Shown: positions 1 to 8,341 of the stretch, piece by piece
Position numbering within the stretch: position 1 is the first letter of the stretch
Layout of the letters: each line of letters opens with the position of its first letter
Source: Gemmatimonadaceae bacterium
GTDB lineage: Bacteria > Gemmatimonadota > Gemmatimonadetes > Gemmatimonadales > Gemmatimonadaceae
DNA: 64,000 bases
Direction: 5' to 3'
NCBI GenBank assembly: GCA_020851455.1
Contig: JADZCT010000029.1
Coordinates: forward strand, 124,001-188,000
Position numbers and translations under genes: made by a program
Notes under the pieces: model-generated
What the model saw: the letters and a program-made list of their open reading frames with translations, nothing else
What the model was told of the DNA's origin: nothing
The model's database searches: none

Positions 1-204
1 ATGCCCAAAGGGTCGTTCCGCATCAAAGGGGGGCGCGTGGACATTCACTTTCTTCCGCCGATCCCCACCGAGGGGCTCACCTACGACGACCGCGACCGCC
101 TCGCCGTCGAGACGCGCGATGCGATCGCGGGCCTGCTCGAGCGCGAGTACGGCGTTGCGAGCCCGCCGTGGAATCCACGTGGACCGTCGTCACCCGCTCC
201 CTGA
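1..204 (+). CDS. C-terminal end of a probable 1-acyl-glycerol-3-phosphate acyltransferase (5' truncated)
   Basis: Only the last 67 codons are in the window and the gene starts upstream of base 1, so the ATG at base 1 is probably internal. The segment has the look of a PlsC C-terminus: a Gly-Ser-Phe then VDIHFLPPIPTEGL stretch, like the substrate-proximal strand of lysophosphatidate acyltransferases, followed by an amphipathic helix ending in a Pro-rich tail. PlsC enzymes make phosphatidic acid at the inner membrane. The HX4D and EGTR motifs would lie upstream, so the family call rests on the tail alone. The 153 bp between it and eno hold no clear signal. Confidence 0.5.
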   Translation: MPKGSFRIKGGRVDIHFLPPIPTEGLTYDDRDRLAVETRDAIAGLLEREYGVASPPWNPRGPSSPAP

Positions 205-309
205 ACACGGTGCGCGCCGGGCACCGGGCGCGCGCATGCGCAGGGGTTGACGCTCGATGCCACGGCTGCCTGCCCCATGCCATCGCGAAACCCGATTGGC
301 CATCTTTAA

Positions 310-1644
<1,335 letters not shown>

Positions 1645-1719
1645 GCGCCACGGGCGACGCGCACGGCATGGCGGGGTGACCGCCGAGCGTCGCGGGGCGT
1701 CTTGAGGTTGGTTCCCAGG

Positions 1720-2061
1720 ATGCCACCGCGCAAGAGTTCTCCGTCATCAACCTCCGTCGGCCGCGTGGCCGTCCGCGTGGCGATTGCCGCTGCCTGCCTG
1801 GCGGTTGCCGGCTTTGCCATCCAGGGCGGAGAATGGAGCACGTCCGACCTCATCGCGCAGAAGAGGCGCATTGCCCGGCTCGAGACCTCGGTTGATTCGT
1901 TGCAGCACGTGGTGGACTCGCTCAAGGCGTACCGCCACAGGATCCAGACCGACCCGGCGCTGCAGGAGCGAATAGCCCGCGAGGAGTTCGGCATGGTGAA
2001 GGGGAACAAGGAACTGCTCTACCGGTTCACCGAACCCGCCCGGGCCGGCGGTGGGCGCTGA
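1720..2061 (+). CDS. ftsB: Septum formation initiator, FtsB/DivIC family
   Basis: A short protein of 113 residues from the ATG at 1720. A TTG at 1702 would add six residues, but the ATG has a GAGG about 12 nt upstream. After a basic N-terminus comes one membrane helix (VAVRVAIAAACLAVAGFAI), then a coiled coil rich in Leu/Ile/Val heptads (DLIAQKRRIARLETSVDSL) and the FtsB-type end with RIARE followed by FGMVKGNKELLYRF. FtsB joins FtsL and FtsQ in the divisome and links septal peptidoglycan synthesis to FtsZ. Position directly after eno supports the call. Confidence 0.85.
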   Translation: MPPRKSSPSSTSVGRVAVRVAIAAACLAVAGFAIQGGEWSTSDLIAQKRRIARLETSVDSLQHVVDSLKAYRHRIQTDPALQERIAREEFGMVKGNKELLYRFTEPARAGGGR

Positions 2062-2118
2062 GGCCTGCGAGGGCGGCGCTTGACCCGGCAGCCGGCCGGG
2101 GTATCTTTACACCACTGA

Positions 2119-2192
<74 letters not shown>

Positions 2193-2201
2193 CTCGATGG
2201 T

Positions 2202-2236
2202 GAAGGCCCGGCCGCCCGGTCGGGCCTTCGTCATTT
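2202..2236 (+). terminator. Hairpin after tRNA-fMet, likely terminator
   Basis: A perfect 9-bp inverted repeat, GAAGGCCCG (2202-2210) with CGGGCCTTC (2221-2229), encloses a 10-nt loop and is followed by a weak T-rich run (GTCATTT). It separates the two tRNA genes, so the second tRNA probably has its own promoter. The short T-tract makes efficiency uncertain. Confidence 0.6.
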
Positions 2237-2276
2237 GCGCACGGCGCGCTATTTTTCAAGGCTCCAGCGGGATCGG

Positions 2277-2350
2277 GGCAGGGTAGCTCAGGTGGTTAGA
2301 GCACGGCACTCATAATGCCGGGGTCGAGGGTTCGAGTCCCTCCCCTGCTA
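2277..2350 (+). tRNA. Elongator tRNA-Met (CAU)
   Basis: Full cloverleaf: acceptor GGCAGGG pairs with CCCTGCT (first pair G-U), the D arm contains AGCTCAGGTGGTTAGAGC, the anticodon arm is CGGCA-CTCATAA-TGCCG, the T arm is GAGGG-TTCGAGT-CCCTC and the discriminator is A. The CAU anticodon could also belong to a tRNA-Ile2 precursor that needs TilS. However, the variable and anticodon-arm context (GAGCAC before the stem, GGGGTC after it) resembles elongator Met. CCA is not encoded. Confidence 0.9.
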
Positions 2351-2497
2351 TTTGCGCGAGAGGCGGAATCGGCGGCAGGTCGCCGGACGGTTGGCGCCGA
2401 CGGATCGCCGCGCGACATGCGCGCTCGATAGTATTGTGTGCAGCGGGCGATGCGCAACCTTGCCGCGCCCTGCAAGCAATCACCGCCCTTGCCTTCG

Positions 2498-2510
2498 TAC
2501 AGTACCGCAC
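2498..2510 (+). promoter_or_regulatory. Putative leaderless-type -10 box for the sortilin-like gene
   Basis: TACAGT (2498-2503) lies 7 nt before the ATG at 2511. The RNA would therefore start at or next to the start codon, and no Shine-Dalgarno is visible. No convincing -35 is seen. Confidence 0.4.
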
Positions 2511-5500
2511 ATGGCCATGATTACGCGCCTTCGCTCCCTCGCCGCCGCCCTCGCAGTTCTCCCGACGCTTGCCGCGGCGCAGTCGCCATTCGACGGCCTC
2601 GAGTTCCGGTCGATCGGGCCGGCCGTGATGGGTGGCCGCGTGCAGGATCTCGAAGTTGATCCGCGCGACAAGGCGGTCATCTATGTCGCCGCGGCGACCG
2701 GCGGCATCTGGAAGACGACGAACCACGGTAATACCTGGACGCCGATCTTCGAGGGCCAGCCCGACAACACTTTCGGCGACCTCGCCCTCTTCGCCGGCGA
2801 CTCGCGCATCGTCTGGGCGGGCACGGGCGAGCAGAACAACCGGCAGAGTTCTTCGTGGGGCGGCGGCATCTACCGCTCCGGCGACGCGGGCGCTACGTGG
2901 ACCTTCATGGGACTCGGGAACACGGCTTCGATTGGCCGCGTGCTCACGCATCCAACAGACCCGAACATCGTATACGTGGCTGCAGTCGGAAACCTCTGGA
3001 AGCCAACGACGGATCGCGGACTGTACAAGACGACGGACGGCGGCAGGACGTGGAACAAGATCCTCTACGTTGACAGTCTCACCGGCGCAACCGAAGTGGT
3101 AATGGATCCGCGCGACCCGAACGTGCTCTACGCCGCCACCTACCAGCGGATCCGAAGCGGCTTCGGGTTCAACGGCGGCGGCCCGGGAAGCGCGGTCTGG
3201 AAGTCAACCGACGCCGGCGCGAACTGGAAGAAGATCGAGAACGGAATACCGCAGGGCGACAAAGGGCGCACGGGGCTCGCGATCGCGCGTTCGAACCCGA
3301 ACATCCTGATCGCCACGATCGAGCACGCGACGGGCACGGGTACCTACCGCACCGAGGACGGCGGCGCTACATGGCGCCGCATGAGCGCGTCGAACCCGCG
3401 GCCGATGTACTTCAGCAAGCCGTACATTGACCCCACGAACGACATGCGCGTCTGGGAACTCGGCGTGCAACCGTCGCGTAGCGAAGATGGCGGCGCAACG
3501 TTCCGCACGATGCCAAACTCGCCCATCTACGACCTCGGCCTCAAGGACGACCACCACGTCCTCTGGACGGACCCTGCCGACAACACCCACCTCCTCCTCG
3601 GCGGCGACGGCGGCCTCCACGAGAGCTGGGACATGGGCATCACATATCGCCGGATCAACAACTTCGCGATCGGCCAGTTCTACCGCGTTGCGGTTGACGA
3701 CCGCGACCCGTACTGGATCTACGGGGGCCTTCAGGACACGCACTCCTGGATGGGGCCCAGTGCCACGAGCCACTGGCTCGGCATCCTGAACTCCGACTGG
3801 GTGCAGATCGGCTTCAGCGACGGGATGGGCCAGGCGGTTGACCTGAAGGGGCCGCGCTACGTGTACTCGACGTCGAGTGGCGGCAACATCACGCGCGTGG
3901 ATGCAGTGACCGGCGACCGCATGGATATCCAGCCGGTGGCGCCCGCGGGCGAGACGTACCGGTACGACTGGAGCGCGCCTGTAGTAGCCTCGCGGCACAC
4001 ACCGGGAACCGTATACCTCGGCGCAAACAAGCTGCTCATCTCGAGAGACTTCGGGTCCACGTGGACCGCAACAAGGGACCTCACGCGGCAGATCAACCGC
4101 GACACGTTGCGCATGGCGGACGGCGTGCTCAACAGCGACATCAAGCTGTCGCGCAACGATGGCGAGTCCATCAGCGAGATCACGACCGTGTCGGAGTCGC
4201 CGCTCGACCCGCTCATCCTCTGGGCAGGTACCGACGACGGCAACGTGCAGTTGACGCGCGACGGCGGCAAGACGTGGGTTGAGCTGAGCGGCAACATCAG
4301 CGGCGTGAAGAACGGTACGTTCGTGGACCGGATCGTCGCGTCGTCGGCGGGGAAGGGCACAGCGGTGGTGACCTTCGACGGCCACCGCGCGGGTGACTTC
4401 ACGCCTTACGCGTTCCGCACTACGGATTTCGGCCGCACCTGGAACCGGGTCACCGACGGCTTCCTGCCGGACGCGCCGCTCCGGAGCATCACGGAATATC
4501 CGGGCAAGGCCAACATTCTCTTCGCCGGTACCGAGCGTCACTTCTATTTCACCGTTGACTCGGGCGCACACTGGACGCGATTGGCGTCGAACCTGCCCAC
4601 CACGCGCTACGACGACATCGTAGTGCACCCGCGCACCAAGGACATAGTGATCGGCACGCACGGCCGCAGCATCTGGGTACTCGACGACGCCTCGCCGTTC
4701 GCCGAGTGGACGCCGCAGGTGGCGGCAAAGCGGGCGCACTTGTTCACGCCTCGCGCCGCGACGCTGCTCCTTTACCGGTCCGACGTGTCCACGGCCGCGC
4801 ACATGATTTACGCCGCCGAGAACCCCGCCGAGGGGGCCACGTTCACCTACTACCTCTCGCGGCCCGCCGCGAACGTGAAGCTGACGGTGACGAACGCCGC
4901 CGGCGCGGTGGTGCGCGAACTCACCGGGCCTGGCGTGGCGGGCAAACTGCAGCGAATCAACTGGGATCTGCGCTATCCGCCGCCCGCCGCCGGGTTCGGT
5001 GGGCGTGGGGGGCCGCCCGAAGCCGGCGCTGGCGGCCGGGGCGGACGAGGCGGTGCGGGCGGCGCCGGCGCCGGCGCCGGCGGCCGCGGCGGGAGAGGCG
5101 CGGCGATCCAGGATCTTCCCGAGCCGCTGCCCGTACCCGCGCACACGATCGGAGCGCGGGGAATGTACGTCGCGCCCGGAACGTTCACGGTGACGATGGA
5201 GGTTGACGGCGAGAAGCAGGCGAAGCCGTTCACGGTCCGCGCCGACCCCAACGCGCCGATGACCGTGGCAGACCAGCAGGCGCGCGTTGCGTTCCTGCTC
5301 GAGGCGCAGGACGTGCAGGCGAAGCTCACGGCCGCAGCCGCCGAGCTCAACACCCGGCGCGCCGCCGCAACGGGCGACGAAGGAACCAGGCTGAACGCAC
5401 TCGCCGAGCGGCTCGGCGTCGCTGCCGCGGCTGGCGGGCGCGGGGGACGCGGAGGTCGCGGTGGACCAGCAGGAGCGCTGGCAGGGCTGCAGGGCCAGTT

Positions 5501-5621
5501 CAACGGCAGCGGCACGCAGCAAGGCAGTCTCATGCCACCTACCGGTACCCAGCGTGCAGTCCTCGCCGAGGCAAAGCGCGCACTCGCCGAGATCAACGCT
5601 GCGCTCGGACGGAAGCCATGA
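2511..5621 (+). CDS. Secreted VPS10/sortilin-like BNR-repeat protein
   Basis: This gene encodes 1,036 residues from the ATG at 2511, which gives a clean signal peptide (MAMITRLRSLAAALAVLPTL then AAAQ). An in-frame TTG at 2352 would only add a basic non-homologous lead that touches the tRNA. The first 700 residues or so hold repeated Asp-box/BNR turns such as SGDAGATW, TTDGGRTW and STDAGANW, typical of ten-bladed sortilin-like beta-propellers. The C-terminal third is a beta-sandwich-like region interrupted by two Gly-Arg-rich linkers (about 4996-5100 and 5430-5475). Such proteins are very common in Gemmatimonadota and Bacteroidota and are exported. The substrate is unknown; glycosidase or peptide-binding roles are both possible. 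Confidence 0.85.
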   Translation: MAMITRLRSLAAALAVLPTLAAAQSPFDGLEFRSIGPAVMGGRVQDLEVDPRDKAVIYVAAATGGIWKTTNHGNTWTPIFEGQPDNTFGDLALFAGDSRIVWAGTGEQNNRQSSSWGGGIYRSGDAGATWTFMGLGNTASIGRVLTHPTDPNIVYVAAVGNLWKPTTDRGLYKTTDGGRTWNKILYVDSLTGATEVVMDPRDPNVLYAATYQRIRSGFGFNGGGPGSAVWKSTDAGANWKKIENGIPQGDKGRTGLAIARSNPNILIATIEHATGTGTYRTEDGGATWRRMSASNPRPMYFSKPYIDPTNDMRVWELGVQPSRSEDGGATFRTMPNSPIYDLGLKDDHHVLWTDPADNTHLLLGGDGGLHESWDMGITYRRINNFAIGQFYRVAVDDRDPYWIYGGLQDTHSWMGPSATSHWLGILNSDWVQIGFSDGMGQAVDLKGPRYVYSTSSGGNITRVDAVTGDRMDIQPVAPAGETYRYDWSAPVVASRHTPGTVYLGANKLLISRDFGSTWTATRDLTRQINRDTLRMADGVLNSDIKLSRNDGESISEITTVSESPLDPLILWAGTDDGNVQLTRDGGKTWVELSGNISGVKNGTFVDRIVASSAGKGTAVVTFDGHRAGDFTPYAFRTTDFGRTWNRVTDGFLPDAPLRSITEYPGKANILFAGTERHFYFTVDSGAHWTRLASNLPTTRYDDIVVHPRTKDIVIGTHGRSIWVLDDASPFAEWTPQVAAKRAHLFTPRAATLLLYRSDVSTAAHMIYAAENPAEGATFTYYLSRPAANVKLTVTNAAGAVVRELTGPGVAGKLQRINWDLRYPPPAAGFGGRGGPPEAGAGGRGGRGGAGGAGAGAGGRGGRGAAIQDLPEPLPVPAHTIGARGMYVAPGTFTVTMEVDGEKQAKPFTVRADPNAPMTVADQQARVAFLLEAQDVQAKLTAAAAELNTRRAAATGDEGTRLNALAERLGVAAAAGGRGGRGGRGGPAGALAGLQGQFNGSGTQQGSLMPPTGTQRAVLAEAKRALAEINAALGRKP

Positions 5622-5725
5622 GGCTCGATGGGCTGGCGCGGCGCGCTGGACGGGTGAGTGATCTACCTCGACACGTCGGGCCGCCTACCATCCGCGCGCA
5701 AGCTTAGTTAGCGTACACTCGAGAA

Positions 5726-5806
5726 GCCGACGGGGGTGCCCCGCGTGTTGCGGAGCTGAGATCACACCCCGAAACCTGATCCGGTTAGCACCGGCGGAGG
5801 GAGTGC
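5726..5806 (+). promoter_or_regulatory. TPP (thiamine pyrophosphate) riboswitch
   Basis: The conserved THI-box elements occur in the correct order: GGGGGTGCC (5732-5740), GCTGAGA (5755-5761), ACCCCGAAACCTGAT with GATCCGGTTAGCACCGG, and the closing GGCGGAGGGAG (5793-5803). The last element contains the GGAGG Shine-Dalgarno (5796-5800), 10 nt before the ATG of the receptor gene at 5811. Ligand binding could therefore hide the ribosome binding site directly, giving translational repression when TPP is plentiful. No rho-independent terminator is present between aptamer and gene. Confidence 0.95.
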
Positions 5807-5810
5807 GGCA

Positions 5811-7916
5811 ATGACGCGAACAAGCGCCCTTGCATTTTGTCTTCCATTGTGCGTTGCCGTGGCGCTGAGCGCCGCGGCACAGGCGCACGCGCAGGCGACC
5901 CGAGCCGACAGCACGCAGCGTCGCGACACGCTCGAGTCTGTGGTAATCCGCGCCATGCGCGCGCCGGCGGCGTCGCCGGGCGCGAGGGCCGTCGTGACCC
6001 GCGAGGAATTGCAGCGTAGGAACGCGGGCCAGGACGCGCCCATGATCCTGGAGTCCACGCCATCCATCACGGCGTACTCGGAGGCGGGCGGATTCTCGGG
6101 GTATAGCTACGTGCGATTCCGCGGACTCGACCAGACGCGCCTCAACATCACGCTCGACGGCGTGCCGCTGAACGACCCGGAGGATCAGGTGCTCTACTTC
6201 TCCAACGTGCCGGACCTGCTCGGCTCGGTGTCGTCTGTGGAAGTGGGGCGGGGCGTCGGGGCGAGCACGTTCGGGACGGCGCCGTTCGCGGGCTCGCTGA
6301 GCTTCGAATCCATCCCGCTTGCCACTACGCCGCGCGGCGCGCAGGCTGGAGCAACCGGTGGGTCGTTTGGAACGTGGCGCGCGAGCGCCGAGGGATCAAC
6401 GGGCGTGAGCAGCAACGGGTTCGCCGCTTACGGACGGTTCTCACGGCAGGGAACGTCGGGGTACCGCCATCACTCCGGCAACGATTCATGGTCGGGGTTT
6501 GGCTCGGCTGCGTGGTTTGGAACGCGCGACGCGCTGAAAGTGACGGCAATGGCCGGGCTCTCAGGGACGCGCCTTGCGTACTACGCGGCGCCCGAGTCCG
6601 TGCTTGCGGTGGACCGCCGGGCGAATCCTGTCACTGCCGCAGAAGGCGATCGCTTCCACCAGGAGATGGTGAGCGCGCAGTACTCGCGCTCGCTCCGCGG
6701 CGGACTCGACGGAATCCTGCTCGTGTACCGCAACTCCGCCGCCGGCGCCTACGACGCCTGGTTCGGCGACGGCGAGGCAGGAGCGCCGGTGTACGGCAAC
6801 TTCGGGCTGGCGCACGTATGGCAGGGCGTTACGACCGCGTTCACCTGGACCGGCGCGAGCTGGAACGCGGCGCTTGGCGGCACCGCGTCGGATTACCACC
6901 GCGACCACTCCCTCGCGATGCGTCCCGACCTGTCGGCAACAGAGTACGCGAACCGCGGCGTGAAGCGTGAGGCAGCGGCGTTCGCAAAGGGAACATTGCG
7001 ACGCGGCGCGTGGAGCGTGGGTGGAGACCTGAATGTGCGCTACGCGCATTTCCTCTACGAGCCATCCGCCAACGCGGGGATCCGTCCGCAGCCGGCAACG
7101 TGGCGTTTCGTGAACCCGAAGGCCGGCTTACGCTGGGATGGCGGCGCAGTGTCGTGGTACGCGAACGCGGGGCGCTCGTGGCGGGAACCGGCGCGCACCG
7201 ACCTGCTCGCCGGGGCCGACGACATCAACGCCAAGAACGTGAACGAGCTGCTGCCGCTTTCCCGCGTGCACCCGGAGAAGGTTGACGATTACGAGACCGG
7301 CGTGGTGGTCCGCGGCGCGCGCGCCTCTATCACGGCGAACGTGTTCGCGATGGAGTTCCGGAACGAGATTGCGCCGATCGGGAGAATCGCCCTCACGGGC
7401 GCGCCGCTGCGCAAGAACGTGCCGTCGAGCTACCGGCGGGGCATGGAGCTCGACGGCAGCATCGAGTTCGCGCACGGGGAGCGGCTCACGGGTAACGCGA
7501 CGGCGATGACTGCGCGCATCAGCGAATACGACGACGAAGTCAACGGCGCTGTGTACCGAAACGTCGAACCCTTGCTCACTCCGCCGCTGACCGCGAACCT
7601 GCGCTGGACGCACGACGCAGGCGCCGTTGCAAACGGGCGCCTGCGCGTTGACCTCGCGGGACGGCACGTGGCCGCGATGAACCTCGCAAACGATGGCAAC
7701 GGCGCGATGAGCGTCCCGGCCGCGTCGTTGCTCGACGCCTCGCTGTCGTGGGACGCCCCGGCGACTTCGCTGCGCCTCGACGTGTACAACGTGCTCGATG
7801 CCAACGCGTACGCGGGCGGGTACACCGACGGACACCAGCGCTACCTGTTCCCGATCGCCACGCGCAACATGCTGCTGACGGTGCGCCGGACGCTCGGCGC
7901 CAGCGCGGCGCGCTAG
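5811..7916 (+). CDS. TonB-dependent outer-membrane receptor, probable thiamine transporter
   Basis: This gene encodes 701 residues with a signal peptide (LALCLP-like core ending near AAQAHAQA). Next come a short acidic TonB-box region (DTLESVVIRA), a plug domain (residues about 45-170, with ITLDGVPLNDPEDQV and VEVGRGVGASTFG) and a long beta-barrel ending in the LFPIATRNMLLTVRR strand. The family imports scarce ligands across the outer membrane using TonB energy. The TPP riboswitch immediately upstream, whose 3' side carries this gene's ribosome binding site, points to thiamine or a phosphorylated form as the ligand. No inner-membrane partner (PnuT or ThiBPQ type) lies nearby. The stop codon overlaps that of the convergent gene by 4 nt. 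Confidence 0.88.
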   Translation: MTRTSALAFCLPLCVAVALSAAAQAHAQATRADSTQRRDTLESVVIRAMRAPAASPGARAVVTREELQRRNAGQDAPMILESTPSITAYSEAGGFSGYSYVRFRGLDQTRLNITLDGVPLNDPEDQVLYFSNVPDLLGSVSSVEVGRGVGASTFGTAPFAGSLSFESIPLATTPRGAQAGATGGSFGTWRASAEGSTGVSSNGFAAYGRFSRQGTSGYRHHSGNDSWSGFGSAAWFGTRDALKVTAMAGLSGTRLAYYAAPESVLAVDRRANPVTAAEGDRFHQEMVSAQYSRSLRGGLDGILLVYRNSAAGAYDAWFGDGEAGAPVYGNFGLAHVWQGVTTAFTWTGASWNAALGGTASDYHRDHSLAMRPDLSATEYANRGVKREAAAFAKGTLRRGAWSVGGDLNVRYAHFLYEPSANAGIRPQPATWRFVNPKAGLRWDGGAVSWYANAGRSWREPARTDLLAGADDINAKNVNELLPLSRVHPEKVDDYETGVVVRGARASITANVFAMEFRNEIAPIGRIALTGAPLRKNVPSSYRRGMELDGSIEFAHGERLTGNATAMTARISEYDDEVNGAVYRNVEPLLTPPLTANLRWTHDAGAVANGRLRVDLAGRHVAAMNLANDGNGAMSVPAASLLDASLSWDAPATSLRLDVYNVLDANAYAGGYTDGHQRYLFPIATRNMLLTVRRTLGASAAR

Positions 7917-8341
7917 GCGGAGTCGCCCGAAGAAGAAGGCAGGCCCGCGCCAGTGGCTGGCGTGTGCGCGGGCACCTCGGCAGGAGGGGACGGCCGTTGC
8001 GCGAGCATGTCTGCTACGGCGCGCGCAACGATCGCTGCGCATACCGCGAGCAATCCCGGGAACGCGAGGGTGAGCCCGTACACGCCCACGGGCCGCATGC
8101 GGAGCACACCGCCAAGGGTGGAGGCCATCACGCCCACCGGTCCCTGCCAGGCGTCCCAGACGAGGAGGGCAGCCCAGGCAAGTATCGCTGCGACGCCGGT
8201 CACGACTGGCCCGCCGCGGTCGCGCCGGGTCATGGCGCCGAAGGCCGCCGCGGCGAGGGGCACCGCCCACCATGAGACGAGCGTTGCGAACACGAACGCT
8301 GCCGCTACCAGCACGGTGCGAAGCGCGAGCTGGCGTGTCAT
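7913..8341 (-). CDS. Hypothetical membrane protein, four predicted helices
   Basis: A 142-residue protein with about four hydrophobic segments (LALRTVLVAAAFVFATLVSW, AVPLAAAAFGAM, VTGVAAILAWAALLVW, VYGLTLAFPGLLAVCAAIVA) and a Pro/Ala-rich cytoplasmic-type tail. I do not recognise a family. Its ATG overlaps the stop of the penicillin acylase gene (ATGA), so the two are translationally coupled. It ends tail-to-tail with the TonB-dependent receptor gene, the two stop codons overlapping. Confidence 0.7.
   Translation of the reverse strand: MTRQLALRTVLVAAAFVFATLVSWWAVPLAAAAFGAMTRRDRGGPVVTGVAAILAWAALLVWDAWQGPVGVMASTLGGVLRMRPVGVYGLTLAFPGLLAVCAAIVARAVADMLAQRPSPPAEVPAHTPATGAGLPSSSGDSA

Noticed and set aside
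2277-2350. Reading the second CAU tRNA as tRNA-Ile2
   Set aside because: The arm sequences around the anticodon resemble elongator Met more closely. tilS in the window shows Ile2 exists in the genome but not that this is it.
2352-2510. TTG start for the sortilin-like gene right after the tRNA
   Set aside because: It would add 53 basic residues in front of a clean signal peptide. The ATG at 2511 also has a -10 box in the right place.
3204-5522. 772-codon open frame antisense to the sortilin-like gene
   Set aside because: Arg/Val/Gly-rich translation without any family motif. Long antisense frames are expected where the third codon position is strongly GC, and the plus-strand gene has a signal peptide and Asp-box repeats.
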